DNA from: Streptomyces aureoverticillatus | GTDB lineage: Bacteria; Actinomycetota; Actinomycetes; Streptomycetales; Streptomycetaceae | DNA length: 64,000 nucleotides | NCBI RefSeq assembly: GCF_014649395.1 | Contig: NZ_BMSY01000021.1 | Location: 23,844 to 87,843, forward strand | Direction: 5' to 3' | Shown: in pieces, positions 33,497-41,832 of the stretch | Layout: every line of letters starts with the position of its first letter | Position numbering within the stretch: position 1 is the first letter of the stretch | Translations under genes and position numbers: made by a program | Notes under the pieces: model-generated | Told to the model about the DNA's origin: nothing | The model's input: only the letters and a program-made list of their open reading frames with translations | The model's database searches: none

Positions 33497-33871
33497 TCAG
33501 ATGCGCCAGGCGCGGATGCGGTCCGCCACCTGATACACGGTGGCCTTGCGGCCCTGGACGTCCCGGACCAGCTCCACCAGCGCTCCGTAGGGCGGGTCGA
33601 TGCCCTCGCCGGAGGCATGCATGTAGGCGACGGCGACCTGGCAGGCGTACAGCGAGTTCCGGTACGGCAGGGGCTCGAGCCGGACCACCGTGTGCAGGAG
33701 CGAAGCGGCCCGCCAGGAGGCGTCGGGCGGGGCGATGCCGGGGCGGGGGATGCGGGTCTTGTGGCGGGCGACCGCGGCGACGAGCGCCGAGTAGTCCGCG
33801 ACGCTGACGTCCTCGGGAACGGCTTGTTCCTGGGCGTCGAGCAGCCAGGACACATCGATGTGAAGGACCAT
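33497..33871 (-). CDS. Fic/Doc-like toxin component
   Basis: 124 aa. Start HIDVSWLLDAQEQAVPEDVS and core VVRLEPLPYRNSLYACQVAV near residues 63-82 resemble actinobacterial Doc-type toxins. Compared with the HPFxxGNKR motif of classical Fic/Doc kinases, the histidine and the GNKR part are lost (EPLPYRNS), so the usual phosphotransfer activity is doubtful. It starts one base inside the antitoxin stop (TGATG), giving coupled translation. If active, it would target translation; it could also be a degenerate antitoxin partner. Confidence 0.72.
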   Translation of the reverse strand: MVLHIDVSWLLDAQEQAVPEDVSVADYSALVAAVARHKTRIPRPGIAPPDASWRAASLLHTVVRLEPLPYRNSLYACQVAVAYMHASGEGIDPPYGALVELVRDVQGRKATVYQVADRIRAWRI

Positions 33872-34110
33872 CAGGCGGCCGCGGTTCCCTGGTGGCGACC
33901 GGCAGGCGGTGCCTCGTCGGGGAACGCCTCGTCGAACTCGCCGGCGTGCTGTTCGCCCCAGGTCACGGCCGTGTGCACGAACTGCTTGCGCTGGCGTTCG
34001 CGCAGCGACAGGTCGTGCACGTACTGCTTGAGGGACTTGCCTTCGGCGGCCGCCGCGGCGCGGACCTCCTCCAGCTCCTCGTCGGTGAAGGTGATGTTCA
34101 GTGACGGCAT
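33871..34110 (-). CDS. Antitoxin partner (ribbon-helix-helix-like)
   Basis: 79 aa. N-terminus MPSLNITFTDEELEEVRAAA then EGKSLKQYVHDLSLRER, a ribbon-helix-helix pattern, followed by an acidic C-terminal tail (EFDEAFPDEAPP) of the kind that binds toxins. It lies upstream of the toxin with a 1-bp overlap, the usual antitoxin-first order. A 17-bp inverted repeat 9 bp upstream of its ATG is a good autoregulatory operator. Confidence 0.72.
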   Translation of the reverse strand: MPSLNITFTDEELEEVRAAAAAEGKSLKQYVHDLSLRERQRKQFVHTAVTWGEQHAGEFDEAFPDEAPPAGRHQGTAAA

Positions 34111-34118
34111 GCCTCGAT

Positions 34119-34135
34119 GGTACCTAACAGGTACC
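34119..34135. promoter_or_regulatory. Operator palindrome of the toxin/antitoxin pair
   Basis: GGTACCT-AAC-AGGTACC, a perfect 7-bp inverted repeat with a 3-nt spacer, 9 bp upstream of the antitoxin start and 5 bp from the end of the neighbouring gene. Confidence 0.65.
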
Positions 34136-34139
34136 ACTC

Positions 34140-34748
34140 TCACAGGCCGTCCTGGAGGTGCGCGCGCTGGATCCGGCGAGCGAGGGCGCGGCGCGCGGAG
34201 GCCGGGGTGGTGGCCCCCGCGGCGGCGGCTGCTGAGGGGACGTCGAGGCCGCGGCTGATCTTGTCGTACGCGGTCCGGTAACCGGTCGGCAGCTCCGCCC
34301 GGTGCTGCCTCAGGTCCTCCTCGACGAGGCGTCGCAGCTCGTCGACATTCTGGGGCGTGAAGCGCTTCTTCCCCCGGGCGAGGGCGCTGACGTAACGAGT
34401 GCAACGGGCGGTCTCGTCGAGGGCCTCCGCGATTTCCTCGGCTAGACCCCACAGGCGCCCTTCGAGCCAAGGGCTGTCCGGCTGGTCGAGGGAGAGCCCC
34501 ATCGGGGGAGGGTCGCCCTGTTTGTGCCTCGCCATCTGCTTGGACACGGCGGGCTGGGTCATCTCGGTGAGCCGGGCGATCCTGTCCTGGGTCCAGCCGA
34601 GGTGGGCGAGCGCCTTGATGATCTCGGTGCGCAGCTTCCGCATCTCCTCGCCTGCGCGGATCACCTCGTTCATGTCGGCGAGCAGCCGCTCGGCCTGCTG
34701 CTCGGTCAGGGGGGCCTGGTTCCGCTGCTCGCTCTCGTCATCTGTCAC
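34140..34748 (-). CDS. Helix-turn-helix regulator (unrecognised family)
   Basis: 202 aa. An HTH is visible at KLRTEIIKALAHLGWTQDRI followed by ARLTEMTQPAVSKQM (residues ~39-75), and a helical C-terminal half with ELRRLVEEDLRQHRAELPTG. Start GTG 34748 is preferred over an upstream in-frame ATG (34763) because TATAAC lies 6 nt before it, which fits a leaderless mRNA. The same arrangement is found in mirror image at the divergent hydrolase. It probably controls both genes through the three 13-bp sites between them. Confidence 0.72.
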   Translation of the reverse strand: MTDDESEQRNQAPLTEQQAERLLADMNEVIRAGEEMRKLRTEIIKALAHLGWTQDRIARLTEMTQPAVSKQMARHKQGDPPPMGLSLDQPDSPWLEGRLWGLAEEIAEALDETARCTRYVSALARGKKRFTPQNVDELRRLVEEDLRQHRAELPTGYRTAYDKISRGLDVPSAAAAAGATTPASARRALARRIQRAHLQDGL

Positions 34749-34827
34749 AACCTGGTTATACATCGAAGACCCGGCGGGGCGGCGGGATCCGGGAGCCCGC
34801 CATAACTCGGTTGTATAACTTGGTTAT
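34747..34827. promoter_or_regulatory. Divergent promoter with three 13-bp operator-like sites
   Basis: Sites ACAAC-CTG-GTTAT (34747-34759), ATAAC-TCG-GTTGT (34802-34814) and ATAAC-TTG-GTTAT (34815-34827). Two of them contain TATAAC -10 boxes (34755-34760 on the minus strand, 34814-34819 on the plus strand), each 6 nt before a start codon. Confidence 0.6.
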
Positions 34828-35674
34828 GACTGGCAGGATCCTGGTCATGCCCACCTTCTCCGCACCTGACGGGACCCGCCTCGCCTACCGTGTGATCGGC
34901 GACGGCGCCCCCGTCGTCTGCCTCCCCGGAGGGCCCGCGGACTCCACGTACCTCGGCGACCTCGGCGGCCTGACCACGCACCGCCGACTGATCCTCCTGG
35001 ACCTCCGCGGCACCGGCCGGTCCGCCGTCCCCGCAGACACCTCCTCCTACCGCTGCGACCGCCAGGTGGACGACGTCGAGGCGCTCCGCGAACACCTCGG
35101 CCTCCCACGGATCGACCTGCTCGGCCACTCCGCCGGAGCGAACCTCGCTACGCAATACGCGGCCCGGCACCCGAAGCGGGTCAGCAAGCTCGCCCTGCTC
35201 GGCCCCGGCACCCGAGCCGTCGGCATCGCCATCAGCGGGGAAACGCGACGTGAGCTCGCGCGGCTGCGCGGGAACGAACCCTGGTTCCCGGAAGCGTTCG
35301 CCGCCCTGGAGGCGATCACCGAGGGCACGGGCAGCGACTGGGAGGCCATCGCCCCCTTCCGCTACGGCCGGTGGGACGCCGCAGCGCGGCAGCACCACGC
35401 GGCCAGCCGGCCGGACAACGAGGAAGCCGCCGCTCTCTTCGGGGCCGAGGGCGCCTTCTCCCCGGAGGCCACCCGGGCGGCGCTCGCAGCCTGTGAGATG
35501 CCGGTCCTGCTGCTCACCGGAGAGTTCGACATGAACAGCCCGCCCCGGCCGACCGCGGAATTCGCGGAGTTGTTCCCCGGCGCCGCACTCGTCATCCAGC
35601 CCGGAGCCGGTCACTACCCGTGGCTCGACGACGCCGACCGGTTCGTGGCGACCACCGCGGCGTTCCTGCGCTGA
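34826..35674 (+). CDS. Alpha/beta hydrolase
   Basis: 282 aa. The nucleophile elbow is LLGHSAGANLATQYAARHP near residue 102; oxyanion/entry segment VVCLPGGPADSTYLGDLGGL; RLILLDLRGTGRS near residue 58; acid/His side near LLLTGEFDMNSPPRP and QPGAGHYPWLDDADRF. Resembles proline-iminopeptidase-like hydrolases. ATG 34826 is placed 6 nt after TATAAC (leaderless); ATG 34847 is an alternative that starts right at the domain. Divergent from the HTH gene that probably controls it. Confidence 0.87.
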   Translation: MTGRILVMPTFSAPDGTRLAYRVIGDGAPVVCLPGGPADSTYLGDLGGLTTHRRLILLDLRGTGRSAVPADTSSYRCDRQVDDVEALREHLGLPRIDLLGHSAGANLATQYAARHPKRVSKLALLGPGTRAVGIAISGETRRELARLRGNEPWFPEAFAALEAITEGTGSDWEAIAPFRYGRWDAAARQHHAASRPDNEEAAALFGAEGAFSPEATRAALAACEMPVLLLTGEFDMNSPPRPTAEFAELFPGAALVIQPGAGHYPWLDDADRFVATTAAFLR

Positions 35675-35690
35675 GGCCGCGGCCCACGCG

Positions 35691-36938
35691 TCACGTGGCG
35701 TTCAAGGCGACCGTGGGGTGCAGGCGCGACGCCCGCACCGCCGGATAGAGACCCGCGAGCACCCCGATGAACAGCGTCGCCGTGAAGCCCGCCGCCACCG
35801 ACCAGGGAGGGACCACGGCGGTCCAGCCCTGCGCGAGGGCGAAGCCGAACGTCGCCGCCGCACCGAGGACGGCTCCCGTCGCGCCGCCCAGGGCCGACAA
35901 CAGCAGGGATTCCGTGAGGAATTGGAGGCGGATCGCGTTCCTGGTGGCGCCGATCGCCCGGCGCAGGCCGATCTCCTGGCGGCGTTCGAGGACCGAGATG
36001 ACCATGGTGTTGGCCACGCCGACCCCGCCGACCAGGAGCGCCACCGCGCCCAGGCCGAGCATCAGCGTGGTCAGGCCCTTGTCGGTCGCCGCCTTCGCCG
36101 CGAGCGCGTCCGAGGGGCGGGAGACCTTGGCGTTGCCTTCGGCGCCGGGGCTGACCGTGCGGGCCAGGACGGCGCGCACGTCCTCGACCGTCGCGTCCGG
36201 GGAACGCTCGAAGATCATCGAGGGGTGGCCGTCGAAGCGGAAGTACTTCTCGGCCGCGGGGAACCCGACCATCGCCACCCGGTCCAGGGTCGGGACCAGT
36301 TCCACGGGCCGGAGGATGCCGACCACGACGACGTACTCGTCGTCCATCATGATCTTCTGGCCCGGCTCGGTGACACCGAGGCGCTGTGCGGCGACCGAGC
36401 CGAGGACCGTCACGGGCAGGTGCTCGTTGGCCCTGTTCAGCCAGGTCCCCTCGGCCACGCGGGCGTTGAGGGCCGCCAGCAGGTCCGTGCGGGCCGCCTG
36501 GGTGGTGACGCCCGCCGACCGCTCCTCGGGCACCACATCGCTGCGCCGGATCCTGGCGTCCACGTTCGCGGTCGCCGTGGCGTGCCGGACGGGGCCGATG
36601 CGCTCGACCATCGCCACCGCCGACTTCGGCAGCTTCACCTCGTTGCCCTGCGCGTCCGTGCCCGCCTCGACGGTGAGGAGGTTCGTGCCCAGGCGGTCGA
36701 GTCGGGCCATCAGATCCGACTTGCTGGACTGGGACAGGCCCACCACGGTGACCATCGTGGCGATCCCGATGGCGATGCCGAGCGCGGACAGGACGACGCG
36801 GGCGCGGCGGGCGCGCAGTCCGACCGCGCCGAGACGCAGGATGTCGCCGGGGGAGAGGCGGGCGGGCCTGAGCCGCGGAAGGTGGCCGGCGGAGGCCGCC
36901 CGCCGGTCCCGGAGGTTCCCTCGGTCGGGGAGGTTCAT
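35691..36938 (-). CDS. MacB/FtsX-type ABC transporter permease
   Basis: 415 aa. One N-terminal membrane helix (VVLSALGIAIGIATMVTVVG, residues ~48-67), a large extracytoplasmic MacB domain, then three C-terminal helices (LTTLMLGLGAVALLVGGVGV; TESLLLSALGGATGAVLGAA; AGFTATLFIGVLAGLYPAVR). The FtsX signature NTMVISVLERRQEIGLRRAI, followed by GATR, is clear. It is the last gene of the four-gene unit 39477-35691 and its ATG overlaps the ATPase stop (ATGA). MacB-type systems use mechanotransmission to expel antibiotics, lipopeptides or lipoproteins. Confidence 0.9.
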   Translation of the reverse strand: MNLPDRGNLRDRRAASAGHLPRLRPARLSPGDILRLGAVGLRARRARVVLSALGIAIGIATMVTVVGLSQSSKSDLMARLDRLGTNLLTVEAGTDAQGNEVKLPKSAVAMVERIGPVRHATATANVDARIRRSDVVPEERSAGVTTQAARTDLLAALNARVAEGTWLNRANEHLPVTVLGSVAAQRLGVTEPGQKIMMDDEYVVVVGILRPVELVPTLDRVAMVGFPAAEKYFRFDGHPSMIFERSPDATVEDVRAVLARTVSPGAEGNAKVSRPSDALAAKAATDKGLTTLMLGLGAVALLVGGVGVANTMVISVLERRQEIGLRRAIGATRNAIRLQFLTESLLLSALGGATGAVLGAAATFGFALAQGWTAVVPPWSVAAGFTATLFIGVLAGLYPAVRASRLHPTVALNAT

Positions 36939-37735
36939 TGTGAACTCGCTTGCTGGGCGGGGAAGCTCGCTTGCTGGTGTCGGGTGGGGAAGCTCGCTTG
37001 CTGGGCGGGGAAGTCGGACACGATCTCGCCGTCCCGGAAGCGGACCCGGCGCGGCAGCGAGCCCGCGATCTCGTTGTCGTGGGTGATGACGCAGACCGTC
37101 GTGCCCGCCGCGTTCAGCTCGTGGAGCAGTTCCATGACGACCTCGCCGGACGCCGTGTCCAGGGCGCCGGTCGGTTCGTCGGCGAGCAGCAGGTCCGGCT
37201 CGCCGGCCAGGGCGCGGGCGATGGCGACGCGCTGCTTCTCACCACCGGAGAGCTCGGCGGGCCGATGGTCCAGGCGGTGGCCCAGCCGGACGCGCTCCAG
37301 GGCGGCGCGGGCGCGGGCACGGCGCTCCTTGCGGGAGACGCCCCCGTACAGGAGCCCGTCCGCGACGTTGTCGACGGCGTCGCGGCCGGCCGCCAGCTGG
37401 AAGTGCTGGAACACGAAGCCGATGTGGCGGGAGCGCAGCGCGGACAACTGCGCGTCCGACAGACGGCCCACGTCGTACCCGGCCACGCGGACCGTGCCCG
37501 CGGTGGGCGCGTCGAGCGTGCCGATGACGTGCAGCATCGTCGACTTGCCGGATCCCGACGGGCCGACGATCGCGAGGAGTTCGCCCGCCTCCACGGTGAG
37601 GCTCACGCCCCGCAGGGCGTGCACGCCGCCGGCGTACGACTTCGTGACGTCCCGCAGTTCGACGACGGGGGTCGGCCGGGCGCCGACGGGTACCGGCGCG
37701 GTCGGGATGGCGGCGGGGGTGGGAGGTTTCGTCAT
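36935..37735 (-). CDS. MacB/LolD-type ABC transporter ATPase
   Basis: 266 aa. Walker A VGPSGSGKSTMLHVIGTLD, Q-loop FVFQHFQL, signature AELSGGEKQRVAIARALAGE, Walker B LLLADEPTGALD and H-loop VCVITHDNEIA. ATP hydrolysis would drive the coupled FtsX-type permease. Overlaps by ATGA with both neighbours. Odd: the C-terminal ~25 residues after SDFPAQQASF are made of imperfect QQASFP units encoded by short direct repeats (36943-37013), not part of the ABC fold. Confidence 0.92.
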   Translation of the reverse strand: MTKPPTPAAIPTAPVPVGARPTPVVELRDVTKSYAGGVHALRGVSLTVEAGELLAIVGPSGSGKSTMLHVIGTLDAPTAGTVRVAGYDVGRLSDAQLSALRSRHIGFVFQHFQLAAGRDAVDNVADGLLYGGVSRKERRARARAALERVRLGHRLDHRPAELSGGEKQRVAIARALAGEPDLLLADEPTGALDTASGEVVMELLHELNAAGTTVCVITHDNEIAGSLPRRVRFRDGEIVSDFPAQQASFPTRHQQASFPAQQASSQ

Positions 37736-38802
37736 TCCGTCGCCACCCCGACCTTGAGCCCTTCCCTGATCTGCGAGCCGCTGACCTCGATGCGGCCGTC
37801 GGCCGTCATGCCCGTCTCCACCCGCACCATCCGGGACCTGGTGCCCTCGACCACCTGGAGGCCGTAGCCGCCGTCCGCGCCGCGAAGCGCCACGACCGCC
37901 TCCACCGGAACCGTGAGGACACCTTTGCGGCTCTCGCTGACGAACTTCACGCTCGCCGTGGCCGTGGCGTCCGCGCCGGGCACCGCCGAGGCGCCGCCGT
38001 CCAGGGTGACTTCGACCGTGATGCCGTCCGGGGGCGCGTCCTTCCCGTCCGAGCCCTCCGGCTGGACCGTCCCCGTGACCCGGCCCCGCCTGGTCGTTCC
38101 GCCGGCCAGGGTCACTTCGACCTTGGTGCCCTTCGCGACCAACGACGCGTCGGTCTGGTCGAGTTCCGCGCGGACGACGGGCCGGGTGGAGGCGACGGTG
38201 AGGACAGCGGTGTCCGGGCCCACCTGGTCGGCGAGCGCCGCGTCCGCGCGCACGACGGTGACCCGCTCGGGCTGGAACACGGCATGCCCCTTGCCGACCC
38301 GGCCGGTCGGCGCCCGGTTGAGGGACTTCTGCCACCGTTTGACGGCGGCCTCCGTCGCCTCGTCGAAGCGCGGGTCGACGTAGAGCCCCCTGCCGTGGCC
38401 GAGGGCGACGAGATTGCGTTCCAGTTCCAGTACGTCGCTGCCGCGGGCGCCGACCTTCATCTCACGGAACGCGGGCACCGGTCCGTACAGCAGCGTGACC
38501 GGTTTGTCGTCCAACTCGTAGAGGGCTTGACCGCGCCTGACCGTGGCGCCCTTGCGCGCCGCGACCGTCACCGTGCCCGCCACCGGCGACTTCACCGGCC
38601 GCCGCTGCGCGAAATCGAGCTTCCCGTCGACCGTCTTGGACTGCGCGAGATCGGCGCGGGTGATCGTGACGGTGGCGGGCGGCAGGTCGCCGCGGCCGTC
38701 CTCGGCGCCGCCACCGCCACCGCCGTACGTCAGCGCGCCCGCACCGAGCGCGGTGACGGCCGCCGCGGCGCCGCCCACGAGAAATCCTGTACGGCGTCTC
38801 AT
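37732..38802 (-). CDS. Efflux adaptor (HlyD/MacA-like) with peptidoglycan-binding domain
   Basis: 356 aa. One N-terminal membrane anchor (FLVGGAAAAVTALGAGALTY), a biotinyl-lipoyl/hairpin-like part (VKSPVAGTVTVAARKGATVR), an inserted peptidoglycan-binding domain (VGARGSDVLELERNLVALGH to VKRWQKSLNR, residues ~118-165) and beta-barrel segments to the C-terminus. In Gram-positive ABC systems this adaptor links the permease to the wall. Its stop overlaps the ATPase ATG; it follows the lipoprotein gene with no gap. Confidence 0.87.
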   Translation of the reverse strand: MRRRTGFLVGGAAAAVTALGAGALTYGGGGGGAEDGRGDLPPATVTITRADLAQSKTVDGKLDFAQRRPVKSPVAGTVTVAARKGATVRRGQALYELDDKPVTLLYGPVPAFREMKVGARGSDVLELERNLVALGHGRGLYVDPRFDEATEAAVKRWQKSLNRAPTGRVGKGHAVFQPERVTVVRADAALADQVGPDTAVLTVASTRPVVRAELDQTDASLVAKGTKVEVTLAGGTTRRGRVTGTVQPEGSDGKDAPPDGITVEVTLDGGASAVPGADATATASVKFVSESRKGVLTVPVEAVVALRGADGGYGLQVVEGTRSRMVRVETGMTADGRIEVSGSQIREGLKVGVATE

Positions 38803-39477
38803 CTACTGCATCCCGTCCAGGCCTTCGAGCAACTTGCTCTTGCACGCCTCACGGGCCTGCTTGTACGCGGGTGAGTCCATGTCGAGCGCCGGGTTCCCGG
38901 GGCTGGGGTCGCCGCCGGGAAGGACATTGCCGCCGGACATGGTCGGGTTGGTGAACTTGGAGACACCGTTGTCGCGCATGCACTTGGCGTGCGCGAGCAT
39001 GGACTCGTAGTCCTTCTGCGCGTCACGCCGGGGCGCCAGGTCCATGGCGTCGGACATCTCGGCGCCGCAGACGCCGTTCTTGCCGCCCTTCTGCTCCTCG
39101 CCGCCGCCGTTCGGGTCGGTGATCTCGTCGATCTTCGCCCAGTCCAGATAGCCGCTCAGCTTGGGATCGGGGAAGTCCTTCACTCCGCCCTTGGTCCGCA
39201 TGCAGCGGACGTACTTCATCTGCGCGTCATAGAAGGCGCTCTTGCCGTCGGCGGCGTCCTTTGAAGAGCCGTCCTTCGAGGAGGAGTCCTCGCCCTTGTC
39301 CTTGCCGGACGCCCCGTCCGCCGTCCGCTCGTCGGGCGCGGACGCGACCTCGTCCTTCCGGTCCGAGGCCGAGTCGTCCCCGCCTCCGCAGGCGACGCTG
39401 AGGGCGAGCAGGGGAGCGGCGGTGGCCGCGGCGAGCCGGAGCCGCGCGGTGCCACGGGAAGTGGAGTGAATGCTCAT
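38803..39477 (-). CDS. Lipoprotein of the efflux operon
   Basis: 224 aa. Lipobox LLALSVAC near residues 24-31, followed by a charged Ser/Asp/Lys-rich linker (DKGEDSSSKDGSSKDAADGK). The folded part has repeated CM-containing motifs, YVRCMRTKGGVKDFPDP and HAKCMRDNGVSKFTNP, with two more cysteines (GVCGAEM, REACKSK). It is the first gene of the adaptor-ATPase-permease unit and divergent from the two-component system, so it may be the sensor or substrate-capture part. Start ATG 39477 follows a short AT-richer region. Confidence 0.85.
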   Translation of the reverse strand: MSIHSTSRGTARLRLAAATAAPLLALSVACGGGDDSASDRKDEVASAPDERTADGASGKDKGEDSSSKDGSSKDAADGKSAFYDAQMKYVRCMRTKGGVKDFPDPKLSGYLDWAKIDEITDPNGGGEEQKGGKNGVCGAEMSDAMDLAPRRDAQKDYESMLAHAKCMRDNGVSKFTNPTMSGGNVLPGGDPSPGNPALDMDSPAYKQAREACKSKLLEGLDGMQ

Positions 39478-39610
39478 GTGCCCACCGTCGGCCCCGTACA
39501 TGGTGGCCGGTGCATGGTCGCATGATGAGCGCGTAACAATGCGCGAGGACGCGGCCCCAGCCCTCCTCACCCGGCCTGAGCAGGGCAAACCGTCGCGCAT
39601 AATCGGCCCC

Positions 39611-40300
39611 ATGGCCCATGTACTGCTGATCGAGGACGACGTGTCCGTGCGTGACGGCATGGAACTGGTGCTGCGCCGGCACGGCTACGACGTCGACACG
39701 GCCGGCACCGGAGAGGAGGCCCTCGCCCTGCTGACCGCCCCGCAGGGCGCGGGAGTCGAACTCACCGTGCTCGACCTGATGCTGCCCGGCATCGACGGCT
39801 TCGAGGTCTGCCGCCGCCTGCGCGCCACCGGCTCCACGGTGCCGGTCATCATGCTCACCGCGCGCGGCGACGACAGCGACATCGTGCGGGGTCTGGAGGC
39901 GGGTGCCGACGACTACGTGGTCAAGCCGGTGACCGCTCCCGTCCTGGAAGCCAGGATCCGGGCGGCACTGCGGCGAGCCGAACCGACCAAGGCGGCCCGG
40001 GGCGAGGACCACGCGGGCCTGGTCATCGACCGGGCCGGGCTCACCGTCGCCAAACGCGGCACGCCGATCGCCCTGCCGCCCACCGAACTGCGCCTGCTGC
40101 TCGAACTCTCGGCCTCACCCGCGCACGTGTTCAGCCGCGAGCAGTTGCTGCAGTCCGTGTGGGAGCACGGTTTCCTCGGGGACTCGCGTCTCGTGGACGC
40201 GGCCGTCGGCAGGCTCCGCGCCAAGATCGAGGACATACCCGGGCGCCCGCGCTACATACAGACGGTGCGGGGATTCGGCTACCGCTTCGGGCCGGTGTGA
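39611..40300 (+). CDS. OmpR-family response regulator
   Basis: 229 aa. Receiver domain with the acidic pocket LIEDDVS, phospho-acceptor Asp55 in TVLDLMLPGIDG, switch Thr in VIMLTARGDD and Lys in DYVVKPVTAP; then a winged-helix DNA-binding domain ending RYIQTVRGFGYRFGPV. Its stop overlaps the kinase GTG (GTGA). Divergent from the MacB-type efflux operon, which is its most likely target. Confidence 0.93.
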   Translation: MAHVLLIEDDVSVRDGMELVLRRHGYDVDTAGTGEEALALLTAPQGAGVELTVLDLMLPGIDGFEVCRRLRATGSTVPVIMLTARGDDSDIVRGLEAGADDYVVKPVTAPVLEARIRAALRRAEPTKAARGEDHAGLVIDRAGLTVAKRGTPIALPPTELRLLLELSASPAHVFSREQLLQSVWEHGFLGDSRLVDAAVGRLRAKIEDIPGRPRYIQTVRGFGYRFGPV

Positions 40301-41832
40301 GCGTGCGCCGCTTCCGGATGTGCCGTCTGAGCGTGCGCCGCTTCCGGGTGCGCCGTCCGCGCGTACGGCCTCCGCATGGGCGTCGTCCTCGCGTGCGCGC
40401 GCTGCGGCGGCTCGGCGGCCTGCGCACCCGGCTCGTCGTCGCCTTCGTCCTCGTCGCCCTGGTCAGCGCCGTCACCGCGACCGCGCTCGCCTACCGCGAA
40501 TCGCGCACCGCCGTCCTGCAGCGCAAGCAGGACGCCGTCCTGACCGACGTGCGCAACCGGGTCGAACAGGCCGCCGCCGACTTCGACGTACCGGCCGACG
40601 AGGTGTCCCTCACCCGCTTCGCCGCCGGCATCGCGGACGGGCTCGGCGACGACGCGGTCGTCGTGACCCAGTACCGCTCCCTCAAGGCGTCGTCCGACGC
40701 GTCCGCCGACCGTACGCGGATCACACCCGCCCTGCGCGAGGCGGTGCGCACCCGCGACCGCATGAGCTTCCAGCGGGTCGACTGGCGGGGCAGCCCCTAC
40801 CTGGTCGTGGGCACCCCCGTCACCTTCGACTCCACTACGCTGTCCGGCCTCGACGTCTTCGCCATCACTTCATTGCGGGCGGAGCGCGACGCCACGGCGG
40901 GCGTGCTGGACGCGGTCCGCACCGGCATCGTGCCGGTGGTGCTGCTCGCCGCCGTCCTCGCGCTCCTCGCCGCGGGCACGGTGCTGCGTCCCGTACGCGA
41001 ACTGGGGCGGGCGACCCGGCGGCACGCGGCCGGTGACCTCACGTCCCGGGTGCGGGTGCGAGGACGCGACGAACTCGCCGACCTGGCACGGGACTTCAAC
41101 AAGACGGCGAGCGCCCTGGAGGCATCCGTCGCCGAGCTGCGCGAGCAGGACCTGCGGGCCAAGCGCTTCGTCGCCGACGTCTCGCACGAACTGCGCACCC
41201 CGCTCGCCGCGATGACGATGGTCGCCACCGTCCTCGACGAGGACGCGGCGACGCTGCCGCCGGACGCGGCCCACGCCGCCCGCACGGTCAGCGCGGAGAC
41301 CGGCAGACTCACCCGGCTCGTGGACGACCTCATGGAGATGTCGCGCTTCGACTCGGGAGCGGCACGGCTCAACCTGACCGGCACCGACCTCGCCGAAGCG
41401 GTCCGTGCGACCTTGTCCCTGCGCGGCTGGACCGACCGGGTACGGGCCGAACTGCCGCCGGACATACGGGCACTGGTCGATCGACGGCGCATCGACGTGA
41501 TCGTCGCCAACCTCGTCGGCAACGCACTGCGCCACGGCGCCGAACCGGTGACCCTCACCCTGGCCACCGACCCCGCGGGCGACTGGGTGACCGTCGAGGT
41601 CGCCGACCGCGGCCCCGGCCTGCCACCCGAAGTACTCGCCCACGTCTTCGACCGCTTCTACAAGGCCGACAGTGCGCGCACCCGCTCGGAGGGAAGCGGC
41701 CTCGGCACCGCCATCGCGCTGGAGAACGCACGCCTGCACGGCGGCACCATCGACGCGGCCGACCGGCCGGACGGCGGCGCGGTGTTCACGCTGCGCCTGC
41801 CGTGGCGGCGTACCCATGAGGAGGACCGATGA
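40297..41832 (+). CDS. Sensor histidine kinase
   Basis: 511 aa. Two membrane helices (RLVVAFVLVALVSAVTATAL near residues 48-67; VPVVLLAAVLALLAAGTVLR near 213) flank an extracellular sensor of ~145 residues. HAMP follows, then the HisKA phospho-histidine in FVADVSHELRTPLAAMTMV (~residue 297), N box VANLVGNALRHG, G1 VADRGPGLP, G2 GSGLGTAIALENARLHGG. GTG 40297 couples to the regulator stop; the first ~45 residues are an Arg-rich low-complexity stretch (repeated SVRRFR), so a later start is possible. Confidence 0.92.
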   Translation: MSVRRFRMCRLSVRRFRVRRPRVRPPHGRRPRVRALRRLGGLRTRLVVAFVLVALVSAVTATALAYRESRTAVLQRKQDAVLTDVRNRVEQAAADFDVPADEVSLTRFAAGIADGLGDDAVVVTQYRSLKASSDASADRTRITPALREAVRTRDRMSFQRVDWRGSPYLVVGTPVTFDSTTLSGLDVFAITSLRAERDATAGVLDAVRTGIVPVVLLAAVLALLAAGTVLRPVRELGRATRRHAAGDLTSRVRVRGRDELADLARDFNKTASALEASVAELREQDLRAKRFVADVSHELRTPLAAMTMVATVLDEDAATLPPDAAHAARTVSAETGRLTRLVDDLMEMSRFDSGAARLNLTGTDLAEAVRATLSLRGWTDRVRAELPPDIRALVDRRRIDVIVANLVGNALRHGAEPVTLTLATDPAGDWVTVEVADRGPGLPPEVLAHVFDRFYKADSARTRSEGSGLGTAIALENARLHGGTIDAADRPDGGAVFTLRLPWRRTHEEDR

